From NCBI GenBank assembly GCA_965200375.1, contig OZ241353.1:3100001-3164000 (forward strand): a stretch of 64,000 nucleotides of DNA. Direction: 5' to 3'. The stretch's first letter is position 1. The number at the start of each line of letters is the position of its first letter. Positions 5,962-15,827 of this stretch are shown here, piece by piece. Both the position numbers and the translations under genes were made by a program. Below the pieces are notes generated by a model. That model had not been told where the DNA came from. It searched no databases and saw only the letters and a program-made list of their open reading frames with translations. This DNA is from VXYL01 sp965200375. GTDB lineage: Bacteria; Pseudomonadota; Gammaproteobacteria; Pseudomonadales; Azotimanducaceae.

Positions 5962-8884
5962 AGACGCGGCACACGGCCCGGCGGTCGTGGGCCGTCGGCG
6001 GCCCCGCCACGGCGACTGGGCCCTCTACAAGCGGCTGCTCGGCTACGTCCGCCACCAGAAGGGGTGGTTCGCAGTGGCTGCCACAGGCTTCCTGCTTGCC
6101 GCCGGCGGCGAGGCCGGTTTCGCCTGGACCTTCGGGCTGGTCATCGACGGCCTGGCGTACCCGATGCCTTCCTACTTGTGGGTGTTCCCGGCCATGATGC
6201 TGGCGCTGGCGCTGCCCCGGGCCTTCGGCGCGATGGTGGGCGACTACGCGCTGTCCCGGGTGTCCTTCGCCGCCATCCATCGCATCCGCACCGAGCTGTT
6301 CGAACGCCTGCTGTTTCTGCCGAGCGCGTTCTACGAGGGCAGCGCCCAGGGGCACCTGGTGTCGCGCCTCACGTTCACCACCGCCCAGCTCCGGGACACC
6401 ACCACGGACGCCCTGAAGGTGCTGGTGGCCGACGGCCTCAAGGTGGTGGTGTTCCTCGGCTTCCTGGTGCTGCAGAACGCGCTCTTGACGGCTTCGTTCG
6501 CGGTGCTGGCGCCGGTCGTCGGCGCCATCGTGCGCTTTGCTTCCCGGCGCTTCCGGCGCTTGAGCGGCCGCATCCAGGGATCGATGGGCGACGTGACCCA
6601 TGTGGCTTCGGAGGCCGTCGCCGGCTACCGCGAGATCAAGATATTCGGCGGCGAGAGCTACGAACGGGAGCGGTTTCGCGCCGCCAGCGAGCGCAATCGC
6701 GGCCAGAACCTGAAGATGGCGGTCACCAAGGCGGCGAGCTCGCAGGTGATCCAGTTCCTGGCCGCGGCGGCGCTGGCGGCGCTGGTCTGCTTCATCTTCG
6801 TGCCGGGCATCGGCGGCGGCATGACGCCCGGCGAGCTGGCCGCCTACCTGGGCATTGCCGGCGCGCTGGCCAACCCGATCAAGAAGCTCTCGGACGTGAA
6901 TGCGCGTCTGCAGCGGGGCCTGGCCGCCGCCGAGGAGGTGTTCGAGCAGCTCGACCAGGAACCCGAGACGGACGGCGGCGACCTGGACGTGGGCCGGGTG
7001 GCTGGCGAGATCCGTTTCGAGGGCGTCTCCTTCGCCTACGACGCCGACCGCAAGCCCGTGCTGCGGGACGTCTCGCTCACCGTGCCCCCTGGCCAGACGC
7101 TGGCGCTGGTAGGGCGCTCCGGCGCCGGCAAGAGCACGTTGGCGAGCCTCATCGCCAGGTTCTACGAGCCCTCGGCGGGTCGCATTCTGCTCGATGGCGA
7201 ACCGTTGGCGCGCTATCGCCTGTCCTGCCTGCGGCGCCAGATCGCGCTGGTCACCCAGGACGTGACGCTGTTCAACGACACGTTGGCCAACAACATCGCC
7301 TACGGCGCTCTGGCGGATGCCAGCCCGGAGGCGGTGGCCGCGGCGCTGGCCCGCGCCCATGCCGAGGAGTTCGCAACGGCGCTGCCGCAAGGGCTGGACA
7401 CCCTGGTCGGCGACGACGGCGTGCTGCTCTCCGGCGGCCAGCGGCAGCGGGTGGCCATCGCCCGGGCGCTGCTGAAGGATGCTCCAGTGCTCATTCTCGA
7501 CGAGGCCACCTCGGCCCTCGATGCGGTCTCGGAGCGCGCCGTGCAGGCGGCGCTGGCGGAGGTGATGCGGGGGCGCACCACCATCGTCATCGCCCATCGC
7601 CTGGCCACCATCGAGGGGGCGGACGCGATCGCGGTGGTGGAAGACGGCAGCATCGTGGAACACGGGGACCACGCCACGCTCATGGCCGCTAGCGGCGCCT
7701 ACGCGGAGCTGTATCGATCCCAGCTCCAGGCTGGCGACGCAAGCGCCGGGCCGTCGCCGAATCCCCCGGCGCTGCCCGCCCCGGCGACGGGCGCCTTCGA
7801 GCCGCTGGTGGCCGCGTGGTACGAACGCAGCTTCTGGCCACGGCTGCTGTGGCCCCTTGGCGCTGCGGTGGCGGCGCTGGCGAAGCGCCGCCGGCGGCGC
7901 TTCCTGTCCGGGGCGAGCCCTGCGTGGAAGGCGCCGGTGCCGGTGGTGGTGGTGGGCAACGTCACCGTCGGCGGCACGGGCAAGACGCCGCTGGTGGTTT
8001 GGCTGGCGCGCTGGCTGCAGGAGCGCGGCGTGCGCCCCGGCGTCGTGGCCCGCGGCTACCGCGGCAAGGGGCCGTTTCCGTTGGCGGTGGCCGGCGACAC
8101 GCCGGCCCGGAAGTGCGGCGACGAGGCCGCGCTGGTCGCCCGGCGCGCCGGCTGCCCGGTGGTGGCGGACCCGAACCGCCCGCGGGCGGTACGCGCTTTG
8201 CTGGCCGCGGCGGCCGTGGACGTGGTGCTGGCCGACGACGGCTTGCAGCACTACGCCCTGGCCCGGGATGTCGAAATCGCGGTCCTCGACGGCCGGCGCG
8301 GCCTCGGCAACGGCCTGTGCATTCCCGCTGGTCCGCTGCGCGAGCCGCCCGGCCGGTTGCGCGACTGCGACTGGGTCGTCGCCAACGGCGCCGCCACTGG
8401 CTTGACGCCGGAGGAATCCGTGGCGGTAGCGGAAGCGACGGCAGTGGTCCACGTAGCGACCGGAGAGCGGCTGTCGCCGGCGGCGTTCCTGGCGCGAGCA
8501 GGGCGGCCTCGGGCGCTGGCCGGCATCGGCAACCCGGCCCGGTTCCAGGAGACGCTGGCTGCGGCTGGCATCGCCGTGTCGGTGAAGGCGTTTCCGGACC
8601 ATCACCGTTTCACCTCGGAGGACGTGGCGGCGCCGCCCGGCGTGGCGGTGCTGATGACGGAGAAGGACGCCGAGAAGGTGCGGGCGCTGGCCGGCGCGGA
8701 CCACTGCTGGTACCTGGAGATCGCCATGCGCTTTCGGGAGCCGGTGGACGATCGCCTGACCGCGCTGTTCGCAGCCCGCGGCATCGCTTTGCCGACCTTG
8801 CCGGCACCGGCGGGCGCGGAGGCTGCCCCCGAGTATTCGGACACGCCCGAGGCAGCGTCGGCGGGCCCTCGGGCCGCGGCGTGA
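5951..8884 (+). CDS. msbA-lpxK: fused lipid A flippase MsbA / tetraacyldisaccharide 4'-kinase LpxK
   Basis: One uninterrupted 977-residue frame joins two normally separate enzymes. Residues 1-590 are an ABC exporter half-transporter of MsbA type: six membrane helices, Walker A GRSGAGKS at about 388-395, signature LSGGQRQRV near 493, Walker B VLILDEATSALD near 514, H-loop IVIAHRLAT. A Pro/Ala-rich linker (about 595-615) follows. Residues 618-977 are LpxK: WYERSFWPRLLWPL start-like helix, P-loop VVGNVTVGGTGKT near 668, GVVARGYRGK, LADDGLQHYALARD and LMTEKDAEK. LpxK phosphorylates the 4' position of lipid A disaccharide and MsbA flips lipid A across the inner membrane. I see no stop and no internal start with a ribosome site at the LpxK boundary. 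The stop overlaps kdsB as GTGA. Confidence 0.93.
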   Translation: MGAEDAAHGPAVVGRRRPRHGDWALYKRLLGYVRHQKGWFAVAATGFLLAAGGEAGFAWTFGLVIDGLAYPMPSYLWVFPAMMLALALPRAFGAMVGDYALSRVSFAAIHRIRTELFERLLFLPSAFYEGSAQGHLVSRLTFTTAQLRDTTTDALKVLVADGLKVVVFLGFLVLQNALLTASFAVLAPVVGAIVRFASRRFRRLSGRIQGSMGDVTHVASEAVAGYREIKIFGGESYERERFRAASERNRGQNLKMAVTKAASSQVIQFLAAAALAALVCFIFVPGIGGGMTPGELAAYLGIAGALANPIKKLSDVNARLQRGLAAAEEVFEQLDQEPETDGGDLDVGRVAGEIRFEGVSFAYDADRKPVLRDVSLTVPPGQTLALVGRSGAGKSTLASLIARFYEPSAGRILLDGEPLARYRLSCLRRQIALVTQDVTLFNDTLANNIAYGALADASPEAVAAALARAHAEEFATALPQGLDTLVGDDGVLLSGGQRQRVAIARALLKDAPVLILDEATSALDAVSERAVQAALAEVMRGRTTIVIAHRLATIEGADAIAVVEDGSIVEHGDHATLMAASGAYAELYRSQLQAGDASAGPSPNPPALPAPATGAFEPLVAAWYERSFWPRLLWPLGAAVAALAKRRRRRFLSGASPAWKAPVPVVVVGNVTVGGTGKTPLVVWLARWLQERGVRPGVVARGYRGKGPFPLAVAGDTPARKCGDEAALVARRAGCPVVADPNRPRAVRALLAAAAVDVVLADDGLQHYALARDVEIAVLDGRRGLGNGLCIPAGPLREPPGRLRDCDWVVANGAATGLTPEESVAVAEATAVVHVATGERLSPAAFLARAGRPRALAGIGNPARFQETLAAAGIAVSVKAFPDHHRFTSEDVAAPPGVAVLMTEKDAEKVRALAGADHCWYLEIAMRFREPVDDRLTALFAARGIALPTLPAPAGAEAAPEYSDTPEAASAGPRAAA

Positions 8885-9657
8885 CCTTCCACGTCGTCGT
8901 TCCGGCCCGCTACGCCTCCACGCGGCTGCCCGGCAAGCCGCTGGTCGATCTGGCTGGCAAGCCGATGATCCGGCATGTCCTGGAGCGGGCGCGCCGGTCC
9001 CGGGCGCTGTCGGTGGTGGTCGCTACCGACGATCAACGGGTGGCGGACGCGGTAAGCGGCTTCGGCGGCGACGTGGAGATGACCGATCCCGGCCATGTGT
9101 CGGGTTCGGACCGGGTGATGGAGGTGGCGCGAGGCCGGCGTTGGGGCGGCGACGAGATCGTCGTGAACGTGCAAGGCGACGAACCGCTGCTGCCGCCGGC
9201 CGTCGTCAACCAGGTGGCAGCCGCGCTGGCCGGCGCGGACCCCGGCTGCGGCGTAGCGACCTTGTGCGAGCCCGTCCGCTACGGCGCGGAGCTGCGGGAC
9301 CCCAACGTGGTGAAGGTGGCCGTCGCTGCCAGCGGCCGAGCGCTGTACTTCTCCCGCGCACCGCTGCCCTGGTCCCGGCAGGCGTTCGAGGACGGCGTGC
9401 CGGATCGGCTGCCAGCGAACCTGTGGCGGCGACACGTCGGCATCTACGCCTTTCGCGTGGCGGCCCTCGCCGAGTTCGTAGCGTGGCCGCCAGGCCCGTT
9501 GGAGCAGGCCGAGTCCCTCGAGCAGCTGCGGCTGCTGGAGAACGGACGGGCCATTCTGGTACGGGAGGCGCTGGTGCCGGTGCCGGGGGGCGTCGACACC
9601 CCAGCCGACGCCGAGCGGGTGCGGGCGGCGCTGGTCAGTACTCCGTTTTCCCCTTGA
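8881..9657 (+). CDS. kdsB: 3-deoxy-manno-octulosonate cytidylyltransferase KdsB
   Basis: A 258-residue protein starting at GTG (VTFHVVVPARYASTRLPGKPL), the canonical KdsB N-terminus, with the start overlapping the preceding stop as GTGA. Further motifs are VVATDDQRVADAV, MTDPGHVSGSDRVMEVA, VVNVQGDEPLLP and EQAESLEQLRLLENG. It activates Kdo with CTP for transfer to lipid A, the step that follows LpxK. Length fits the family (about 250). Its 3' end overlaps the converging nth gene by 23 bases. Confidence 0.96.
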   Translation: MTFHVVVPARYASTRLPGKPLVDLAGKPMIRHVLERARRSRALSVVVATDDQRVADAVSGFGGDVEMTDPGHVSGSDRVMEVARGRRWGGDEIVVNVQGDEPLLPPAVVNQVAAALAGADPGCGVATLCEPVRYGAELRDPNVVKVAVAASGRALYFSRAPLPWSRQAFEDGVPDRLPANLWRRHVGIYAFRVAALAEFVAWPPGPLEQAESLEQLRLLENGRAILVREALVPVPGGVDTPADAERVRAALVSTPFSP

Positions 9658-10270
9658 ACTCGCACAGGTCTTCGATGGCGCAGGCGCCGCAGCGGGGCTT
9701 GCGCGCCGTGCAGACGTAGCGACCGTGCAGGATCAGCCAGTGGTGGGCGCCCTGCTTGAACGACGCCGGCACCCACCGCAGCAGCTTGTCTTCCACTTGG
9801 CGGGGCGTCTTGCCGACGGCAAGGCGGGTGCGGTTGCAGACCCGGAAGATGTGCGTGTCCACGGCGATGGTCGGCTCGCCGAAGGCGGTGTTGAGCACCA
9901 CGTTGGCGGTCTTGCGGCCCACCCCCGGCAGCGCTTCGAGGGCCTCCCTTGTGCGCGGCACTTCGCCGCCATGCTCGTCGACCAGCAGGCGGCAGGTCTT
10001 CAGCACGTTGGCCGCCTTGGTGTTGTAGAGGCCAATGGACTTGATGTGGCGCCGCACCTTCTCCAAGCCCAGCGCCAGCATCTCCTCGGGCGTGTTGGCG
10101 GCGGCGAACAGCGGGCCGGTGGCCTGGTTGACGCTCACGTCCGTGGCCTGGGCGGAGAGCATCACCGCCACCAGCAGCTCGAAGGGCGTGCGGTAGGCCA
10201 ACTCGGTGGTCGGCGCCGGGTTCTCGGCGCGAAGCCGGGCGAAGATCTCCCCTCGTTTGGCGCTGTTCAC
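9635..10270 (-). CDS. nth: endonuclease III
   Basis: A 211-residue protein when started at GTG 10270 (VNSAKRGEIFARLRAENP), exactly the length and alignment of E. coli Nth. It has the helix-hairpin-helix LPGVGRKTANVVL with the catalytic Lys, the later VDTHIFRVCNR with the catalytic Asp, and the C-terminal [4Fe-4S] ligands in C-x6-C-x2-C-x5-C (CTARKPRCGACAIEDLC). It removes oxidised pyrimidines and cuts at AP sites. An ATG at 10291 is in frame and would overlap the upstream gene by 14 bases; I prefer the GTG on homology. Confidence 0.95.
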   Translation of the reverse strand: MNSAKRGEIFARLRAENPAPTTELAYRTPFELLVAVMLSAQATDVSVNQATGPLFAAANTPEEMLALGLEKVRRHIKSIGLYNTKAANVLKTCRLLVDEHGGEVPRTREALEALPGVGRKTANVVLNTAFGEPTIAVDTHIFRVCNRTRLAVGKTPRQVEDKLLRWVPASFKQGAHHWLILHGRYVCTARKPRCGACAIEDLCEFKGKTEY

Positions 10271-10277
10271 GGCCGAC

Positions 10278-11840
10278 TCACCGTGCGGCATCCGGCGCCA
10301 GCGCGGACCGCCAGTCGCGCAGAAAGCCGCGACGAACGAACTCCAGGGTCACCCGCAAGTACGCCGTCGCGGTCTGCCCGGCCCGGTCCGTCGCCGTCAC
10401 GGCAACGGTGGCGGCACCCGCCGTGCCGTCGGCATTGGCCTCCAGCACGAGCGCTCCGCCGGCTATGCGCGCCGCCACCAGCGCCGGATTGTCGGAGGCT
10501 GCCTCGAAGGTCAGCGCCTCGCCGCCAGCGAACAGCTCCGAGAGCTGGAACGTGGAGCGATCCCCATTGGCAGTCAGCACCGCCTCCAGCGGCTCGCCGA
10601 CGGCCAGCGGCGGCGGGGGCAGCGGCTGGCTGCCGAGGCCCATGCCCGCCACCAGCAGTTCCAGCGCCCGCCCGTTGCCAATCGCGGCGCAGTGGTTGGA
10701 GTCTTCGGTGGTGCGCCAGCCCTTCGCATGGCCGGCGGCAGACGTGATGCTGTTGAAGACGCGCATGGCGTCGCCGAGCCCCCAGCGGTGGTCGCCGTCG
10801 GGACCCCAGAGGTCCACTTGGAAGTCGATGGGGTGATCGAAATCCCAATCGCCGTCGACGAAGGCGAAGCCGCTCTCGTCGAACGGGGCGTGGGGACGGG
10901 TGGCGTCGTCCACCGCGGCGACGTCGCACGCTTCGGTGGCATGGACGTGGTTGACGACCTGCTCGTAGAGCCGCCGCGGCGGGATCGGGCCGGGTTTGAC
11001 GCAGCGGCTGCGCGGGGACAGGCGGGCGCAGTCCGCATCGTCGCGGCAAGCCTGCCTGGCGTCCAGGTCGCAGTGGCCGGTGGCGTAGGTGCGTCGGCCG
11101 CAGCCGGAGTTGATGTCCCACAGCGCCGGACCCCCGACCATCAGCTGGTAGTCCACCACCGCGTCCACGTCGTGGTAGTACACCGCGCCGAGGGTGGCCT
11201 GCGTGCCCATGCTGCAACCCATGGTGCCGAAGTCTCCCGCGCCGGCAAGATTCTCATGCGCCCAGGCGATTACGCTGGCAACCCGTCGCGTCACGTTCGG
11301 TACGCGGTTGGCGGGAGGCGACGTGCGCGTGAACCAGCCCCAGTTGGCGAAGCCGCGCTCCCATCGCACCATCACCGTCTTCGCGCTGGTCGCGTCCTCG
11401 ATCTGCGCCGCGAGGGGCGTCATGTAGTAGGCGCCGCCAAGGCCCGTGTGCAGCAGCACGGTCTTGTCGCCGCGCTGTCGGGTGCTGAAAGCGAGGTGTC
11501 CGCCCATGCCGTCCACCACGAAGGCGACGGCTTGCCTCGGCAGGCCGCCCTCGGTCAGCGGCTGTCCGCCGGCGGTGTGGGCGGGCGCCTGGCACCGTCG
11601 CCAGTCGTCGCAGGCTGCCCGGCAGCTGTACGCGACCGTGTAGTCGCCGTTGACGTCCGGCTCGGAGCGCGCGATGTCGAAGGCCGAAGCCGGCTGGCGT
11701 GGTTCCTGGGCGGCGCAGATTCGCAGCTCGCCGGCCAGCTGGCGAACGTGGCTTGCGTCCGCGAACGCATTGCTGGCGGCCAGCGTCGCAACGCCAGCGA
11801 AAAGCAGGCGACGCCGGCGGCTGGCGGTGGCGCGGGGCAT
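10278..11840 (-). CDS. secreted alpha/beta hydrolase with C-terminal Ig-like domain and RDWR tail
   Basis: A 520-residue exported protein. The start at ATG 11840 gives a signal peptide with RRRRLLFAGVATLAASNAFA and cleavage near residue 28. The centre has an alpha/beta-hydrolase layout: TVLLHTGLGGAYYMTPLA, the nucleophile elbow G-C-S-M-G, and a late SNHCA histidine. Several cysteines (CGRRTYATGHC, CRDDADC) suggest disulfides. Residues about 410-500 are an Ig-like/He_PIG-type beta domain (LVLEAN, ATVAVTATDRAG), followed by the tail FLRDWRSAL. The same domain-plus-tail ends two large secreted proteins at 56.6-63.3 kb. Substrate unknown; lipase, esterase or depolymerase are all possible. A TTG at 11861 is a longer alternative. 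Confidence 0.7.
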   Translation of the reverse strand: MPRATASRRRRLLFAGVATLAASNAFADASHVRQLAGELRICAAQEPRQPASAFDIARSEPDVNGDYTVAYSCRAACDDWRRCQAPAHTAGGQPLTEGGLPRQAVAFVVDGMGGHLAFSTRQRGDKTVLLHTGLGGAYYMTPLAAQIEDATSAKTVMVRWERGFANWGWFTRTSPPANRVPNVTRRVASVIAWAHENLAGAGDFGTMGCSMGTQATLGAVYYHDVDAVVDYQLMVGGPALWDINSGCGRRTYATGHCDLDARQACRDDADCARLSPRSRCVKPGPIPPRRLYEQVVNHVHATEACDVAAVDDATRPHAPFDESGFAFVDGDWDFDHPIDFQVDLWGPDGDHRWGLGDAMRVFNSITSAAGHAKGWRTTEDSNHCAAIGNGRALELLVAGMGLGSQPLPPPPLAVGEPLEAVLTANGDRSTFQLSELFAGGEALTFEAASDNPALVAARIAGGALVLEANADGTAGAATVAVTATDRAGQTATAYLRVTLEFVRRGFLRDWRSALAPDAAR

Positions 11841-11865
11841 GGCGAGAGGTGGCGTCCGCAAGGCG

Positions 11866-12567
11866 CTAGCGAGTTCCGGCGTCTTCCTGCATGACGCTGC
11901 GCACCAGCCACTTGTCCCGGGCCTTGCGATGCGCCTTGCGGGAGATGGTCCCCGCTTCGGCCATCTCGGCCAGCTTCTCGAGCTTGCGGTTCAGCCGTGC
12001 CGTGCCGGCCTGGTCCCAAGGGTCGGCGGCAGACGGCGCCGGCAGCCTCGGCTCGCCGATGCCGTAGCTGGCCTGTTCGAAGGTCACTGCGTGGTTCACC
12101 CGGCGGATCTGCCAGAACAGGACCTCGAGGAAGGCCAAACCCGCTGCGGTGGCCAAGGCCCGTTCCACGCCGCCGACCAGAAGCCCCTGCGCGACCAGCG
12201 CGACGTTGACTGCCTGCGCGAGCACCCACAGACCGCGGAAGAGTCGGCTCTGATAGCGCATGGCGGTCTCGGTCTGGCCCTGTGTCGGCGGCTCGGACGC
12301 CGCGGCGCCTTGCCGTTGGCCGCCGGCCAGCCCTCTCGACAGATTCCAGCCGACGCGGTCCACGTCGTTGCCGATGTAGCGCAGGAACGCGGCGACGACG
12401 ATGAAGAACAGCGCGAGCAGAGCGCTGCGCCAGCCATGCTGGACCAGCAGCAGAGCGGCGAGAAAGACGTAGCCCGCGCCGACCGCCACCAGCAGCGTGC
12501 CCTTCCACAGCCGTCGCAGTCTCACTTCGGCGTCGGACAAGCGACCGCCCTCGGTCCGGTCCGCCAT
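11866..12567 (-). CDS. membrane protein of unknown function
   Basis: A 233-residue protein with two clear N-terminal membrane helices (about residues 21-42 and 45-62), a linker rich in Gln/Ala, a second pair of helices near 110-150 and a soluble C-terminal segment with a basic cluster (GTISRKAHRKARDKW). It lacks a signal peptide and I do not recognise the family. It lies 25 bases upstream of the secreted hydrolase gene on the same strand and could be cotranscribed with it. Confidence 0.65.
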   Translation of the reverse strand: MADRTEGGRLSDAEVRLRRLWKGTLLVAVGAGYVFLAALLLVQHGWRSALLALFFIVVAAFLRYIGNDVDRVGWNLSRGLAGGQRQGAAASEPPTQGQTETAMRYQSRLFRGLWVLAQAVNVALVAQGLLVGGVERALATAAGLAFLEVLFWQIRRVNHAVTFEQASYGIGEPRLPAPSAADPWDQAGTARLNRKLEKLAEMAEAGTISRKAHRKARDKWLVRSVMQEDAGTR

Positions 12568-12694
12568 ATGGCCCCCTCAACAGCTTCACGGAGAGAGTAG
12601 CCGGCGGGGGCCGGTCTTGCAGCACCGTTTCTTGGACTGGGCCACCCCCGACCCGCCGCGGCGCTGGCAGAAGCCGTTTAGAAACCCTTGGAGT

Positions 12695-13714
12695 TCAGCG
12701 GCCGAACAGCTCGCGGTTCGCCCGGGGCAGGAACAGCAGCCCGATGCCGGCGTTGAACAGCACGAAGAAGGTGTGCATCACGAAGCTGAACGCGGCGACT
12801 TCCGGATAGTCCGGGAACAGCACCGTCCACAGCAGCAGGGCGCCGGCGTGGAACGGCAGCGGCAGCGCCGCGGCGAGGAAGATCACCGGCAGGAACGCCA
12901 GCATCTGCCCCAGGCTCACGTCCACTTGGAACAGCGCCAGCGCCAGCGTGTACACCGCCACGGCGCCGAGCAGATTCGGCGCCTTGCACAGCACGATCAG
13001 CAGATAGTGAACCGGCCGTGCCTGCCGGAACGCCCGCAGCAGGCCCCGCTCCCGCAGACCGCCCTCGCCGGTGCGGAAGTAGGCGATGTGCAGCGGCAGA
13101 TAGAGGGCAGCCGCCGCCATCGCCGAAGGCAGAATCACGTCCAGCGGCAGCAGCGTCGATGCCTCCCGCACCAGGCCGAAGTTGAGCGCCACGCCGATGC
13201 CGGAGAAGAGCAGCAGCTGGTAGATCTCCATCAGGCCCAAGAGGATCATGCTGGACAGCGCCTGCCAGCCGGGCACCTGGTAGTGGCGCAGCAGGTACAG
13301 GGACATGGCCCCCTTGCCCACCTGCTCGTTCACTAGCGACAGAATGTAGGCGCTGGCGCGAATCGGCAACATGCCGCCGAACTTGAGCGACGGCGCGTTG
13401 AACCAGCGCACCACGCGCCAGGTGACGTGCGCGTCCACCAGGAAGAAGAACACCGAGTAGGGGGCCATCACCGCCAGCCAGGCCAGCCAGTTGGCGTCCG
13501 CGAAGAAGTCGACCAGATAGGCCGCCACCGTCTGCGACCGCTGCCCGGCCGCGGCCTCGATGCGCCGGTAGACCAGGTAGAAGCAGAGCGCCGCCAGGAG
13601 CCAGGTGCCGATGCGCAGCAGCATGGACGCGGCGGACCTTCGGCCGGGGCGGCCCGGGTCCGCGGCCTCCCGCGGCGCGTGTTCGCCCGCTGGCGCATCG
13701 GCGCCAGCGTTCAT
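12695..13714 (-). CDS. flippase-like (UPF0104/lysylphosphatidylglycerol synthase TM-type) membrane protein
   Basis: A 339-residue integral membrane protein with about seven or eight hydrophobic segments. Features such as LRIGTWLLAALCFYLVYRR near the N-terminus, SAYILSLVNEQVGKGAMSLYLLR and the long hydrophobic loops resemble the multi-helix domain of UPF0104/LPG-synthase-like proteins, thought to move lipids or lipid-linked sugars. The start ATG overlaps the stop of the upstream acetyltransferase gene (ATGA), so the two are coupled. Family call is by topology and motif feel; confidence is moderate. Confidence 0.6.
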   Translation of the reverse strand: MNAGADAPAGEHAPREAADPGRPGRRSAASMLLRIGTWLLAALCFYLVYRRIEAAAGQRSQTVAAYLVDFFADANWLAWLAVMAPYSVFFFLVDAHVTWRVVRWFNAPSLKFGGMLPIRASAYILSLVNEQVGKGAMSLYLLRHYQVPGWQALSSMILLGLMEIYQLLLFSGIGVALNFGLVREASTLLPLDVILPSAMAAAALYLPLHIAYFRTGEGGLRERGLLRAFRQARPVHYLLIVLCKAPNLLGAVAVYTLALALFQVDVSLGQMLAFLPVIFLAAALPLPFHAGALLLWTVLFPDYPEVAAFSFVMHTFFVLFNAGIGLLFLPRANRELFGR

Positions 13715-14415
13715 TGGCGGACCAGAATCGACATCGCGCCATCCATGCGTTTGACGAAGCCGAGCTTGGCGTACACGCGGGTGGCCCGGGCCTCTGCCGG
13801 GCTGCCGGTGCGCACATGCAGGAACGGCAGCGCCCCGGCGGCCTGCTGGCGACGGGCGACCTCGGCGACCAGCGCCTGGGCGTAGCCGCGGCCCTGGCAG
13901 GCGGCGTCCGTACACACCGCGCTCACTTCGCGGTAGCTGGCGCCGTCGGCGACGATGCGCATGCGCTCGCCGGCCATCGCCACCAGCTGGCCGTCGGCGC
14001 GGATGCCCACGTAGTGGCCCAACCGGTGCGTCGCCGACTCGAAGGGCCCCGGATCGGTGGCCTTGGCGAGCCGATACATGGCCGCCGCGTCGTCGGCGCC
14101 GAGGTCCACTACCTCGTCGGCCGAAGCCGCCGTCGCCACGGGGCGCGGACAGATCCACTGGGACAGCGGCACCACGGCCGCGAGCCGCCACAGGCGACGC
14201 AGCTCGCCGGCGATCTCCCCCGGAGCGAACACGGCCGCGAAGGTTCCGGCTTCGACCAGTCCGGCGAGCTCCTCGAGGGCCTCGGCGCTCCGGTCCGCCA
14301 GCCCGGCAATGGGCGAGATGTCGCTCCGATAGCGGCCGGCCCGCTCGCCGACGACGCCGAACTGCCGTTGCGCCCCGGCCAGCGCGTGCCAGGAGGGATT
14401 GTCGAGGACGGACAC
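13711..14415 (-). CDS. GNAT-family N-acetyltransferase (FR47-like)
   Basis: A 234-residue cytoplasmic protein. The C-terminal half carries the GNAT acetyl-CoA motif A: REVSAVCTDAACQGRGYAQALV (Q/R-x-x-G-x-G/A form) and then LPFLHVRTGSPAEARATRVYAKLGF, the motif B region. The FR47-like subgroup has a divergent N-terminal half, as here. The acceptor is unknown. It overlaps the membrane protein gene downstream by four bases. Confidence 0.85.
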   Translation of the reverse strand: MSVLDNPSWHALAGAQRQFGVVGERAGRYRSDISPIAGLADRSAEALEELAGLVEAGTFAAVFAPGEIAGELRRLWRLAAVVPLSQWICPRPVATAASADEVVDLGADDAAAMYRLAKATDPGPFESATHRLGHYVGIRADGQLVAMAGERMRIVADGASYREVSAVCTDAACQGRGYAQALVAEVARRQQAAGALPFLHVRTGSPAEARATRVYAKLGFVKRMDGAMSILVRQ

Positions 14416-14452
14416 CGGGTCTAGGCCGTCGCCGTGGGCTGCGCGGCCTGGG

Positions 14453-15640
<1,188 letters not shown>

Positions 15641-15827
15641 GGGGCTGCTCTCATCTTGCGAGGGCCCCTAGGCGTAGCCCGTTGGGGCGCTCGAGGCCGG
15701 CAGCGGCGAAGCATACCGAACTTGCGCCGGTACCAAGTGGCCTTGCGGTTTGGCAGGCGGCCCCGTCCCTCGCGGTGGTATGGTTCTGGCTTGAGGCGGG
15801 CGCGCCCGCGCAGGCATCGGAGGCTCC

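Noticed and set aside
7790..7830. Separate lpxK start (GTG near the LpxK N-terminus)
   Set aside because: There is no ribosome site before it and the frame is open from MsbA; a fusion is the simpler reading.
5633..8704. A 1023-codon minus-strand open frame opposite msbA-lpxK
   Set aside because: It has no recognisable domain, is rich in Arg/Gln/His as expected for antisense of GC-rich codons, and lies opposite a well-supported gene.
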